Below are positions 15,880-23,910 of a stretch of DNA of 64,000 nt, one piece after another. Under the pieces are notes generated by a model. That model made no database searches. It was not told where the DNA came from and saw only the letters and a program-made list of their open reading frames with translations. The translations under genes and the position numbers were made by a program. Location of the stretch: NCBI GenBank assembly GCA_051954235.1, contig JBQCHY010000020.1, positions 14,708-78,707 of the forward strand, in the 5' to 3' direction. Each line of letters opens with the position of its first letter. Position 1 is the stretch's first letter. Source of the stretch: 62-47 sp051954235. Lineage in GTDB: Bacteria; Pseudomonadota; Alphaproteobacteria; Rhizobiales; Xanthobacteraceae.

Positions 15880-16242
15880 TTGCACCACTCTCCGCACGAA
15901 GGCGGATCCCAAGGAAACCCAGCCTTCGGCCGGAGCACGTGAGGTCGGGTTCACGCTGAAATGGCTGCGAAGCGCAGACTGAGATCTTTTCTATTACTCT
16001 AGCCAGACGATCGGATCGAACCAAATTCAGCGCCGACTCAATTCCTCTTCCAGATTGCGGTTTCCTGGCCTGCGCACTAAGCAGCCCATGGCGATCAGCA
16101 CCGATGTCCAGCGCCACGCAGACCGTAAATTTGCGTGGTAACGAAGCATCTTTTCGTCAGACAGAAAATGGAGCTGATTTATTCGCTGCAGATGCTATCT
16201 CCCACCGATTCAATCTTGCTCTTCGGCCAATGCATGACATCG
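15880..16242. other. Intergenic stretch, nothing recognised
   Basis: About 360 bases between two hypothetical genes pointing toward each other. Short open frames on both strands (for example minus 15857-16117) show no family match, no good ribosome-binding site and overlap the preceding gene. I see no repeat or terminator. Confidence 0.4.
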
Positions 16243-16536
16243 CTAATCGACAACAGGAATTGCATCGTGCGATCCCATCCTGCCCGCCGGTGTGCCTATA
16301 TTGGGCGATAACGGCCGCATGGGAGCACCGGCGAGCGCCAGTTGCAGCGTCAGGTCATCATAATCCTCGCGTGGTGCGATCCCGACCGTGGCCGTCAAAT
16401 TCGCGTCTTCGGCAATCGTGACGTGCGATTGCTTTGCCGCGGCAGCGGAGGATCCGCGTATGGGTAGGCGACGCTTGATCGCTCCGGCGATTTCGGTGGC
16501 CCGTCGAAAGTCTTTGGTGCGCGGCAGTTCGGACAT
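16243..16536 (-). CDS. Small hypothetical protein
   Basis: 97 residues from an ATG at 16536 that follows a strong ribosome-binding site (GGGAGGAAGAA). N-terminal half is basic and helical (MSELPRTKDFRRATEIAGAI), the second half acidic then proline/glycine rich. No membrane helix, no signal peptide, no recognised domain. The frame stays open upstream to 16776, but the ribosome-binding site decides for 16536. No clear operon partner. Confidence 0.45.
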   Translation of the reverse strand: MSELPRTKDFRRATEIAGAIKRRLPIRGSSAAAAKQSHVTIAEDANLTATVGIAPREDYDDLTLQLALAGAPMRPLSPNIGTPAGRMGSHDAIPVVD

Positions 16537-17236
16537 TTCTTCCTCCCATTGGCTCGGTCGCTGGACCGGTGATCCGATGGGAGGGGATGTCGTCGCGCAT
16601 CCGATCTGATGATCCACCAGGATGGGGAAAGATCGTTCACGGAAAGCGCATAATCGGGAGCGGCCGTTGCGGACCTCTGGGTCGCAAGATTTTCGGTTTA
16701 ACGTGCCGCTTAGATGGGTGTTGGCGCCCGATGACTGGTTTTCGGACGGCGCTCTTAGCGAGCCAGGTTTAGACAATCAGCGATCGCAGCCCTGATCTGC
16801 GGTTCGTCCTGCCGCGGGATCAAGGAGCGGTGGCAAAACAAGGGAGCGAAAACGCACTTGCATTTATAGGGCCTCAAAATTACGTTGAAATTTCAATGGT
16901 ATATGAGTTCGTTGTTTTATTCTGAATGGCGCACCATTTTTCGCCCTCACGTTATTCTCATCAATGGCTTAGGTGGTATTTGATGCCGACCGCGCTACGG
17001 GCGATGAAGTGATATATTCCTGATCGGGCTGCACCGTGCTGAGATGGCAGGCTGACGGCTACTTTGCTTGACGAACGGCTTGCATTTGAACGATAGCGCG
17101 ATCCGTCCGACTATCTATCGATGGGCTATCGTCAGCCGGCAGCCCGACAGCATCGAGAGCCAAACGTCAGGGACGACGAGCAACGTTGAGGCCGAGATAG
17201 ACAGATTAAGGCCAGCGCGCTCGGAAGGATGGGGCC
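16537..17236. other. Long intergenic stretch, no supported gene
   Basis: About 700 bases. The part from 16850 to 17000 is AT-rich, suggesting promoter or foreign DNA. TGATCC occurs at 16570 and 16610 but without a TA element 18 bases on, so these are not counted as RpoE promoters. Open frames here are short or shadow the next gene. Confidence 0.4.
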
Positions 17237-17641
17237 TTGAGCAACACTGCCTTTGCATTGATCGGCTTTATCGCGTGGGCGCTTTTTTTGCTGGTGCTGA
17301 TGGAAACGATCCGGACCTATCTGGTCGTGACCGGCCAGGTCCCGGCAAACGGCTTCACCCCGGACAACCGCAATCTGTCGCCCTTCATGCAGCGGCTTGC
17401 CCGCGCCCATGGGAATTGCCTCGAAGGACTGCCGATCTTCGGCGGCCTGCTGATCTTCGCGCTTCTGCTCGACAAGACGGCGATCACGGATTCACTAGCG
17501 CTGTGGCTGCTTGCGGCACGCGTCGTGCAATCGGTCATCCATCTGGTGTCGACCAGCGCCGTCGCCGTCAGCCTGAGATTCACCGCCTTCGCCGTGCAGA
17601 TGGCAATCGGCATCTACTGGGTTTTTCAGTTGATCTTCTAA
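17237..17641 (+). CDS. MAPEG family membrane protein
   Basis: 134 residues, four membrane helices. MAPEG proteins are membrane glutathione-handling or eicosanoid-type enzymes; bacterial members are mostly uncharacterised. Signatures: NRNLSPFMQRLARAHGNCLEGLPIFGGLL and the ending VVQSVIHLVSTSAV plus R..AF.VQM.IG. Start is a TTG at 17237 after GGAAGG; no ATG is available near. Stands alone between intergenic stretches. Confidence 0.85.
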   Translation: MSNTAFALIGFIAWALFLLVLMETIRTYLVVTGQVPANGFTPDNRNLSPFMQRLARAHGNCLEGLPIFGGLLIFALLLDKTAITDSLALWLLAARVVQSVIHLVSTSAVAVSLRFTAFAVQMAIGIYWVFQLIF

Positions 17642-17812
17642 AGCAACCTTCATTGCCGACGGTAATCCGGCAGACTCAATCTAAAGATTCATTGATCGCA
17701 TATGTTTTGCGCCATAGGCTCGCTGGCAATCGCGACGGCCGGATTGGCGTGAGCGATCGAGGCGGCGCCCGCCGTGCGCGGACGCGCATGTGATGTGACA
17801 AGGACAAGATAA

Positions 17813-18415
17813 ATGGCGGAAATACTGGGCCCCCAGAAATTGGGGCCGCTGACAGCGCTTGTCGGCGAATGGGAAGGCAACTTCGGCGTCGATCTCTCCT
17901 ATCGAAATAAGGACGACGAGACGATCCAGACCGGCTACTTCGAGAAGGCGTGGTTTCGACCGATCCCGGTCGTCGAGAACGGTCACCAGACCATGGAAGG
18001 CTTGAACTACAGCATGACGGCGTGGCGCCATGGCGAGGAAGCCATGGACCCGTTTCATGACGAGGTCGGCTATCTGTTGTGGGACAAGGCGCACGGACAG
18101 GTGATCCGTTGCTTCGCGGTGCCGCGCGGGCTCGCGATTCTGGCCGGCGGCGCGGCCAAGCCGCGCGACAAATCGTTCGCTTTGAAAGCGGAGCCCGGCG
18201 CCAAGGGCTACGGCTTGGCGCAGAACCAGTATCTGCTCGAGCGGGCGGAGGCGACCGCGTTCGAATGCACCTTCACTTTCAACGACGACGGCACCTTCAG
18301 CTACACGTCGGACCTCGTGCTGAAACTGGCGGCCACCAATACCACCATGCATCACACCGATCGCAACACGTTGCATCGAACCAAACGCATCCATCCGAGC
18401 GTCGAGTACAACTGA
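17813..18415 (+). CDS. Nitrobindin-like heme-binding beta-barrel protein
   Basis: 200 residues of the FABP-like heme-binding beta-barrel family (DUF1794/nitrobindin relatives). Seen: an N-terminal LVGEWEGNFG, which is the family G.W.G.G site in variant form, a central DEVGYLLWDK, and a C-terminal TDRNTLHRTKR; the TDRNTL region carries the conserved tail where heme-ligand His would be sought. Cytoplasmic, no signal. Family members bind ferric heme and nitric oxide or act on peroxynitrite; the exact role here is inferred. Converges on the SRPBCC gene with a shared hairpin. Confidence 0.75.
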   Translation: MAEILGPQKLGPLTALVGEWEGNFGVDLSYRNKDDETIQTGYFEKAWFRPIPVVENGHQTMEGLNYSMTAWRHGEEAMDPFHDEVGYLLWDKAHGQVIRCFAVPRGLAILAGGAAKPRDKSFALKAEPGAKGYGLAQNQYLLERAEATAFECTFTFNDDGTFSYTSDLVLKLAATNTTMHHTDRNTLHRTKRIHPSVEYN

Positions 18416-18435
18416 CGCTACACAGGTGATTCAGT

Positions 18436-18461
18436 CCCGGCCGTTACGAGGCACGGCCGGG
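18436..18461. terminator. Hairpin between convergent genes
   Basis: CCCGGCCGT (18436-18444) and ACGGCCGGG (18453-18461) form a nine-base stem with an eight-base loop. It sits at the shared end of the nitrobindin-like and SRPBCC genes, overlapping the latter's last codons. No T-run follows, so efficiency is uncertain. Confidence 0.4.
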
Positions 18462-18845
18462 AAAGGAGCGCTGCATCGCCTTCGCGGCCTCGTCCATCTG
18501 CGCGCTCATGTAGCCGGCGATGGCGTGCGGCAGCACATCGACGATCCACACCAGCCGGCAGCGGTTCTCGCCGTCCGCGATCACCTGCACCGCCGCGCTG
18601 TGCTGCACCACGCGTTCGCTTTGCACCGCATAGACGAGGCGTTGCCGCGCGTCGTCGCAATCGACCAGCACCTCGCGCGCAACGGTGCCGTTGGCGAAAG
18701 TGACGATGCGCGCGTCGCCGTCGAGGTTCGTGTCCAGCACGAAGCCCGGCACCAGCCGCGTATGCAGCGCGCCGAAGTCACGCACGGCTGACCAAACATC
18801 GGCGGCAGGTGCGTCGAGCGCGATGTCCTTGTGGATCGAAGCCAT
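18444..18845 (-). CDS. SRPBCC (polyketide cyclase-like) family protein
   Basis: 133 residues of the START/SRPBCC ligand-binding fold: IHKDIALDAPAADVWSAVRD at the N-terminus and a C-terminal long helix ending AKAMQRSF. A typical hydrophobic-ligand binder with no catalytic residues that can be assigned. Start ATG 18845 chosen because AAGGAGC lies seven bases upstream; a frame to 18869 adds only charged residues. Function unknown. Confidence 0.8.
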   Translation of the reverse strand: MASIHKDIALDAPAADVWSAVRDFGALHTRLVPGFVLDTNLDGDARIVTFANGTVAREVLVDCDDARQRLVYAVQSERVVQHSAAVQVIADGENRCRLVWIVDVLPHAIAGYMSAQMDEAAKAMQRSFPGRAS

Positions 18846-18892
18846 GGGACGCTCCTTCTTTCCAGGCAACCGCCAGTAGACGCCGTCATTGC

Positions 18893-19045
18893 GAGGTGTT
18901 CACGCCACCCTGGTTTGTCGAGGCGAAGCGCGATGCTGATCAAGAACGAAGCAGCGCGCATCGGCTCCCGCTTTCTGAAGCCCGCGTGCGGTAGCGGCGA
19001 TTTCTTCGTTCAGATCTTGCGATGCTGGTTAGCTGCCGGAATCCG
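18893..19045 (+). pseudogene. Fragment of an N6-adenine DNA methyltransferase
   Basis: Two short reading frames joined by a frameshift near 18927 read EVFTPPWFVEA, then LIKNEAARIGSRFLKPACG followed by SGDFFVQILRCWLA. This is the start of the catalytic domain of a restriction-type adenine methyltransferase, where motif I is normally F.EPACG.GNFL. Only about 50 residues remain; motif IV (NPPY/DPPY) is not found before the next gene. It is therefore a decayed relic of a restriction-modification gene. Confidence 0.65.
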
Positions 19046-19111
19046 CGCGGGAGGGCATCGTGATCCGGCGAATGGCCAACGTTATCGGGGGAAGTTGGCG
19101 CCTCGTGATTG

Positions 19112-20023
19112 CTATCCTTGAAGATGACCGAATTTGCCACGCGCCTTCCTTTTGGCAAAACCCGAAGCATCCTTGATCATCTGGCCATGAGGATTCAGCG
19201 GCATCGACCACCTTTCCTTATCCACCGCGCTCCATGTGAGAACGAGTTCATCGTCAATTTCCCAAGTGCCCGTCTCTCGGGTCACTGCATCCTGGACAAC
19301 TCCGTTCGGATTGACGCACAGCGAAGATTCGGTCGTGTAGGATTTATCCTTGATAGGCCATGTGAAGATATAATCGTTCTGCCCCGGAACGGACCATGTT
19401 CCGACCAGACGGATCGCATTCAATTCCTTTTTGATATCAGCATAGTGCATTAACGGGAAACGCAACCACATGTCGGTGTATCGCAGAGCGTCCTCCCAGG
19501 CGGCGCTCAAATCGGAACCGACAATGTCTTGTATCAATCTGTATCTCGCAGCATCTCCGTTATGCGCCTCGCTTACATCCGGGTTCAGGAACGAATGCTT
19601 CACGGTCGTGTGGCCGTAAACCCAGACTCCCTTGCCGATCCGATCGCGTAAAGCCTCGGTCACCCCGCCTCGCTGGCCGGCATCGCATGAATAGAGCATC
19701 ACGCTGGCGCCGTCGCTCAATTTTGGTCTAATCGCGTCCGCAAATGAGTTTCGGTCTCCTTCAGTCCATATCATGTTTCCCAGCTGCGTTTTACTGCCAT
19801 GCCCAAAGTAGGCGAACATATCGAGCCCCGCGGGCATGGCGTTGACCGCTGCGATCAAAGCGTCACGCGCGCCTTCATGGGATTGCCCATTGTGGAATGT
19901 CGTAAATCCACCTCCATAAGCTGCGGCAATGCGTTTTGCGCCGGGAATAAACGCTCCTGTGCAGTCCTGCGGAAATTTTCCGGTCGTATCATTATCACCG
20001 GTCGCGATTGCGAATACTTTCAT
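19112..20023 (-). CDS. Caspase-fold (clan CD-like) predicted peptidase with C-terminal beta domain
   Basis: 303 residues. Residues 1-200 look like a caspase/CHAT-type fold: a first strand MKVFAIATG, then LDMFAYFGHGSKTQ with H75 and VMLYSCDAGQ with C113, the His-Gly and Cys spacing of a clan CD dyad. Residues 215-290 form a separate beta-rich domain (GTWSVPGQNDYIFTW, ETGTWEIDDELVLTW), lipocalin/DUF-like. No signal peptide or membrane segment. The ATG at 20023 overlaps a small upstream gene (ATGA). No substrate or partner can be named; toxin, signalling or defence roles are possible. Confidence 0.65.
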   Translation of the reverse strand: MKVFAIATGDNDTTGKFPQDCTGAFIPGAKRIAAAYGGGFTTFHNGQSHEGARDALIAAVNAMPAGLDMFAYFGHGSKTQLGNMIWTEGDRNSFADAIRPKLSDGASVMLYSCDAGQRGGVTEALRDRIGKGVWVYGHTTVKHSFLNPDVSEAHNGDAARYRLIQDIVGSDLSAAWEDALRYTDMWLRFPLMHYADIKKELNAIRLVGTWSVPGQNDYIFTWPIKDKSYTTESSLCVNPNGVVQDAVTRETGTWEIDDELVLTWSAVDKERWSMPLNPHGQMIKDASGFAKRKARGKFGHLQG

Positions 20024-20157
20024 GACAAATCTCCACGAAGCTTTCGGCAATATTGGGGATACTCATCCACCACGGCCAGCGCGGCTGTCGTCCGATCCGA
20101 ACCGCATCGCGACACCCAAGACCCGTTTTCAGAAATTCGCCACGCCCGGCCTTCCAT
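20020..20157 (-). CDS. Small gene coupled to the caspase-fold gene
   Basis: 45 residues from ATG 20157, ten bases after GGAGG, ending in an ATGA overlap with the caspase-fold gene. Two Cys and several Trp (MEGRAWRISENGSWVS, DEYPQYCRKLRGDLS). No recognised family. The coupling argues it is real and perhaps a partner, inhibitor or substrate of the downstream protein. An in-frame ATG at 20208 would give a 62-residue form. Confidence 0.45.
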   Translation of the reverse strand: MEGRAWRISENGSWVSRCGSDRTTAALAVVDEYPQYCRKLRGDLS

Positions 20158-20314
20158 AGGTGTGCCGCCTCCGCGATCCGGTTCAAAATAACCGGTCGAA
20201 CCGCGCATGCGCCGCAACCGAAAGGTTGTTTCCGCCCGCTCCCGTGTGCCACACTTCAGGCAGTTCCGTTCCCGTCGGCAGCGGCGAAGTCCGCTCGATA
20301 TCCTGGAGGTCAGC

Positions 20315-21319
20315 GTGAAGACAGCGATCACTGAACTGTTCGGCATTCAGCATCCCATCATTCAGGGCGGGATGCATTTCGTCGGCTTCGCCGAACTGGC
20401 GGCGGCGGTGTCGAACGCCGGCGGCCTCGGCATCATCACCGGCCTGACCCAGAAGACGCCGGAACTCCTGGCGAAGGAAATCGCCCGCTGCCACGACATG
20501 ACCGATAAGCCATTCGGCGTGAACCTCACGTTCCTGCCGACCTTCGCCAAGCCGCCCTATCCGGAATACATCGCCGCCATCAAGGAAGGCGGCATCAAGG
20601 CGGTGGAAACCGCCGGCCGCAGCCCGGAGGAATACATGCCGGCGCTGAAGGCCGCCGGCATCAAGGTGATCCACAAATGCACCTCGGTGCGGCATTCGCT
20701 GAAGGCCGAGAAGATCGGCTGCGACGCGGTCAGCGTCGACGGCTTCGAGTGCGGCGGCCATCCCGGCGAGGACGACGTGCCGAACATGATCCTGCTGCCG
20801 CGCGCTGCGGACGAATTGAAAATCCCGTTCGTCGCCTCCGGTGGCATGGCGGATGCGCGCAGCCTCGTCGCAGCGCTGGCGATGGGCGCCTCGGGCATGA
20901 ACATGGGCACCCGCTTCATCGCTACCAGGGAGGCGCCGGTCCACGAGAACGTCAAGCAGGCACTGGTGAAGGCCACCGAACTCGACACCCGCCTCATCAT
21001 GCGCGCATTGCGCAACACCGAGCGCGTGTTGAGGAATAAGAATGTCGACCGCCTCATTGAGATCGAGCGCGAGAAGGGCGCGAATCTCAAGATCGACGAC
21101 ATCATGGATCAGGTCGCGGGCGTCTATCCGCGTGTCATGATCGACGGCGACCTGGATGCCGGCGCGTGGAGCTGCGGCATGATGGTCGGCCTCATCAACG
21201 ACATCCCGACCGTGAAGGAATTGATCGACCGCATCATGCGCGATGCCGAACGCATCATCCGCGGCCGCCTCACCGGCTTCCTCGATGGCAATATCGCCGT
21301 CGACGCGCGGGTGGCGTGA
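20315..21319 (+). CDS. Nitronate monooxygenase (2-nitropropane dioxygenase family)
   Basis: 334 residues, FMN TIM barrel. Oxidises alkyl nitronates such as propionate-3-nitronate. Seen: ITELFGIQHPIIQGGMHFVG, AAAVSNAGGLGIITG, PFGVNLTFLP, the catalytic-base-type DGFECGGHPGEDD, and FVASGGMADARSLVAALAMG then GMNMGTRF. The start is a GTG at 20315, seven bases after GGAGGT; longer frames upstream read a different gene's region. Divergent from the caspase-fold pair. Bradyrhizobiaceae commonly carry several copies. Confidence 0.92.
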   Translation: MKTAITELFGIQHPIIQGGMHFVGFAELAAAVSNAGGLGIITGLTQKTPELLAKEIARCHDMTDKPFGVNLTFLPTFAKPPYPEYIAAIKEGGIKAVETAGRSPEEYMPALKAAGIKVIHKCTSVRHSLKAEKIGCDAVSVDGFECGGHPGEDDVPNMILLPRAADELKIPFVASGGMADARSLVAALAMGASGMNMGTRFIATREAPVHENVKQALVKATELDTRLIMRALRNTERVLRNKNVDRLIEIEREKGANLKIDDIMDQVAGVYPRVMIDGDLDAGAWSCGMMVGLINDIPTVKELIDRIMRDAERIIRGRLTGFLDGNIAVDARVA

Positions 21320-21329
21320 CGGCGTAAAT

Positions 21330-21442
21330 CGTCATGGCCGGACTTGTCCCGGCCATCCACGTCCTTACGGAATCTCAGCGATAAGAACGTCGATGGTTGG
21401 GACATAGGCGAGCGAAGCGACGCCGTTCTTCGCCCGGCTATG
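21330..21442. repeat. Dispersed repeat, family A
   Basis: Opens with CGTCATGGCCGGACTTGTCC then CGGCCATCCACGTC, and closes with a degenerate inverted copy (GGCTATGACC). The same unit occurs at 22608-22695, 29645-29868 (three pieces) and 54060-54093. A non-autonomous palindromic intergenic repeat, common in this bacterial group. Confidence 0.7.
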
Positions 21443-21453
21443 ACCATTCTTCA

Positions 21454-21530
21454 TCATTGCGAAAAGCGCAACGACGAAGCGATCCAGAAGCCACAAACCA
21501 GGACTGGATCGCTTCGCTCGCAATGACGGA
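21454..21530. repeat. Dispersed palindromic repeat, family B
   Basis: TCATTGCGAAAAGCGCAACG and GAAGCGATCCAG face the inverted half CTGGATCGCTTC then GCTCGCAATGACGG. Full copy at 26863-26947 and half copy at 29612-29640. Could fold as a REP-like hairpin in RNA. Confidence 0.7.
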
Positions 21531-21547
21531 TTCGATTTTGGTGCGCT

Positions 21548-22483
21548 TCACTGCCCGATCGCGGGACGGATCGTAAAACCCTCGCGCGGAAAATGGACGT
21601 GAACGGTGCCGATCAACGCATCGTCGCGACGGATGGCAATGCTATCGCGGTCGATCGCCGCCAACTCGCCTTCCACCGGATCGAAGCCCCAGTCGTCGGG
21701 CGTCACTGTAAAGCGCATCCCGATCCGAAACGTTCCGATGTCACTGGAGGGCGGCACCTCCGCCGGTCCGGCATCGCGCGCGATCACGAGCGCCGCACCC
21801 GGCGCCAACTCATGCGGCGTGCCATGGCCGATCGTATCGAGCCGCGCCAGCCAGGCCATGATGTTCGGATAGACATCGAGCCCGGCCTCGTCGCCGAGAT
21901 TGCCGCGCGCGTACCACAGCGGATGATAGGCAGCGAGATCGGCCACCGATAGCGCCGCGCCGGCGAGGTAGGCGCGGCCGTCACCCAACCCCTGTTCCAG
22001 CAGCGCGAGGTGAATGGCGAACTGCGCGCGAAGATCTGGCACCCGCGCCTTCATCCGCACACTGTCCCAGCGGTCATACTTGCCGGCGGTGAAGCGCGCA
22101 CGGTCGGCATGCAGTTCCGGCGGAAAGCGGTCGCCGTGCAGTCCGAACACCAGTCCCAGCGCGTCGGCGAACAGATAATGGTCCGCCCAGCCCGCCAGCA
22201 TCCCGGCTCGGCCCGCACTCTCGGTCGGGAAAATCGTCGGACTGGGGTGGCGGCGCTCCAATTCACGCAGAATGCAGCGAGTGTCGCAATAAATGTCGGC
22301 ACCGACCTGCATCACCGGAATACGGCGATAGCCGCCGGTGAGCGCGGTGAGGCCCGGCTTCGGCGCCACACGCGGCTGTTCCACCGCGAACCAGGACAAT
22401 CCCTTGAACCCGAGCGCAAGGCGGACCTTCTCGGCAAACGGCGAGCGCGGATAGTGATGCAGGATGATGTCGTTCTCCGCCAC
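21548..22483 (-). CDS. Glutathione S-transferase family protein
   Basis: 311 residues. N-terminal thioredoxin-fold GST domain: ILHHYPRSPFAEKVRLALGF with the YPRSPFAEK substrate-site loop, YRRIPVMQVGADIYCDTRCI (cis-Pro). Helical C-terminal domain to about residue 210, then an extra beta-rich tail (IGTFRIGMRFTVTPDDWG, EGELAAIDRDSIAIRR) of about 85 residues not usual in GSTs. Start GTG at 22483 (GGGAG seven bases before) is preferred over the ATG at 22546, which would add an unconserved stretch. Cytoplasmic; substrate unknown. Confidence 0.82.
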   Translation of the reverse strand: MAENDIILHHYPRSPFAEKVRLALGFKGLSWFAVEQPRVAPKPGLTALTGGYRRIPVMQVGADIYCDTRCILRELERRHPSPTIFPTESAGRAGMLAGWADHYLFADALGLVFGLHGDRFPPELHADRARFTAGKYDRWDSVRMKARVPDLRAQFAIHLALLEQGLGDGRAYLAGAALSVADLAAYHPLWYARGNLGDEAGLDVYPNIMAWLARLDTIGHGTPHELAPGAALVIARDAGPAEVPPSSDIGTFRIGMRFTVTPDDWGFDPVEGELAAIDRDSIAIRRDDALIGTVHVHFPREGFTIRPAIGQ

Positions 22484-22607
22484 GTCGGGCTCCCGCCGCG
22501 AGTCATGGTCCGCACGCCATTGTGCGCCGGTGACGGGCAATTGCAACCGTCACAGGATCGAACCCTCCTGGTCCACCTCAAGCATTTTCTCGATCAGAGT
22601 TAGTTGT

Positions 22608-22695
22608 CGTCATGTCCGTGCTTGTCACGGGCATCCACATTCTGGTCTAACGGCGAAAACGTGGATGGACGGAACAGTGTCCGGCCATGACGACG
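22608..22695. repeat. Dispersed repeat, family A, diverged copy
   Basis: Begins CGTCATGTCCGTGCTTGTCA with CGGGCATCCACAT and ends with the inverted half GTGGATGGACGG...CCGGCCATGACGACG. Lies between the GST gene and the globin-coupled sensor gene. Confidence 0.6.
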
Positions 22696-22701
22696 CAGCC
22701 C

Positions 22702-23814
22702 CTACGCCGCATCCAGAGACGAGAATTTATCCCGCAGACCCCGCGCGCTTTCGGAAACGGCGGCCAGGTTATCGGAAATCTCACTCACCGCCGCGCTCTG
22801 TCGTGCAATGGCTTCGCTCTCGGTCACGACGCCCTGATCGATGGCCTGCACCAGCTTGTGCGATCCGTCGACCTGCGCCAGCGCGGTGGCGATTGCCGCA
22901 CGAATCTCATGCGCCTGCACCGTCACTTTCCGCGTGGCCTCCTCGGCCTCGCTGGCCAGCGCCTTCACCTCACCGGCGACCACGTTGAAGCCACGACCAT
23001 ACTCGCCGCTGCGCGCTGCCTCGATGGCGGCGTTGAGCGCCAACAGCTTGGTCTTGCGCGCGACGTCGGTGATGACCTGGACGAAATCCTCGATATGCCG
23101 CGTGATCTGCCCGAGTTCGTCGAGATGCGCGGTCAAGGTTTTGATGCTCGACACCGTCTCCTGACAGCGCTGCATGTTGCCTTGGTTGAGATCGACGATG
23201 CTGCGGATCGTGCTGTCGAGCGCTTGCGCCGCGCCGGCCATCGCCTCAAGATCGTGCGCGACATCGGTTTCGAACGCTTGCAGCAATGGTTCGGAGGCCT
23301 GCCGGAACGCCGTCTGCGCGGCGGCATGGTCGTAGGCTGAGATCGCGCAAGACAGATCGAGAAAGAACATCCGCACCACGGCGGCGAGCGATGTCGAGAG
23401 CCGTGCCGTGTCGTCGTTCGCGCCGAGATGGTGCTCCACCGTCATCGCGAGAAATTTTTCCAGAAGCACGGCGGAGCTGGCGACATAGAGATCATTGGTC
23501 ACGCCGCAGCGTTCGTGCACGGTGCCGATCTTGCGCGCGACGCTCTGGAATTCCGCATTGGCGGTGCCCTCGAACACCCGCGCCCAATGCGCAAACTGCA
23601 CGTCGTTGATATGCGCCACCAACCCGCCGGCATCGATGCCCTGTCGCGCGCAGGCTGCTTCGATCATGGCCTTGAAGGCGGGAAATCCCAGAATGCGCCC
23701 GTAGAAGGCGTTGATCACATCGCCCTGCCGGCCGAGCAGGTCCGGCTTCAGCGCACGAAGCTTTTCGGCATCGGCCGGCTCAAGGCCGACCAGCGCGGCG
23801 AAATCGATCGACAT
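22702..23814 (-). CDS. Globin-coupled sensor with methyl-accepting (MCP) signalling domain
   Basis: 370 residues. Residues 1-165 are a protoglobin-type sensor globin; the proximal heme ligand is H100 in KIGTVHERCGV, with the typical LLEKF and ISAYD helices after it. A linker leads to a cytoplasmic MCP hairpin: FVQVITDVARKTKLLALNAA, IEAARSGEYGRGFNVVAGEV then KALASEAEEAT. No membrane helix, so a soluble oxygen or redox/NO sensor feeding a chemotaxis-like kinase, as in HemAT. No CheW/CheA genes are near. Start ATG 23814 has GGGGA eight bases before. Confidence 0.9.
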   Translation of the reverse strand: MSIDFAALVGLEPADAEKLRALKPDLLGRQGDVINAFYGRILGFPAFKAMIEAACARQGIDAGGLVAHINDVQFAHWARVFEGTANAEFQSVARKIGTVHERCGVTNDLYVASSAVLLEKFLAMTVEHHLGANDDTARLSTSLAAVVRMFFLDLSCAISAYDHAAAQTAFRQASEPLLQAFETDVAHDLEAMAGAAQALDSTIRSIVDLNQGNMQRCQETVSSIKTLTAHLDELGQITRHIEDFVQVITDVARKTKLLALNAAIEAARSGEYGRGFNVVAGEVKALASEAEEATRKVTVQAHEIRAAIATALAQVDGSHKLVQAIDQGVVTESEAIARQSAAVSEISDNLAAVSESARGLRDKFSSLDAA

Positions 23815-23910
23815 TCGCACGTCCCCAGTTCCACGACCGATGACGCGCTTCGAAAATTAAAATCTCGTTGAAACAGGAATATCGATACATCGCATCGATA
23901 TTATCGATAC

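Noticed and set aside
16570..16633. Two more TGATCC sites tested as RpoE promoters
   Set aside because: No TA-type -10 element at 18 bases on either; they do not precede a gene in the right direction.
17068..17793. 241-codon plus-strand frame over the MAPEG gene
   Set aside because: Different frame from the MAPEG helices, Arg-rich, no conservation visible.
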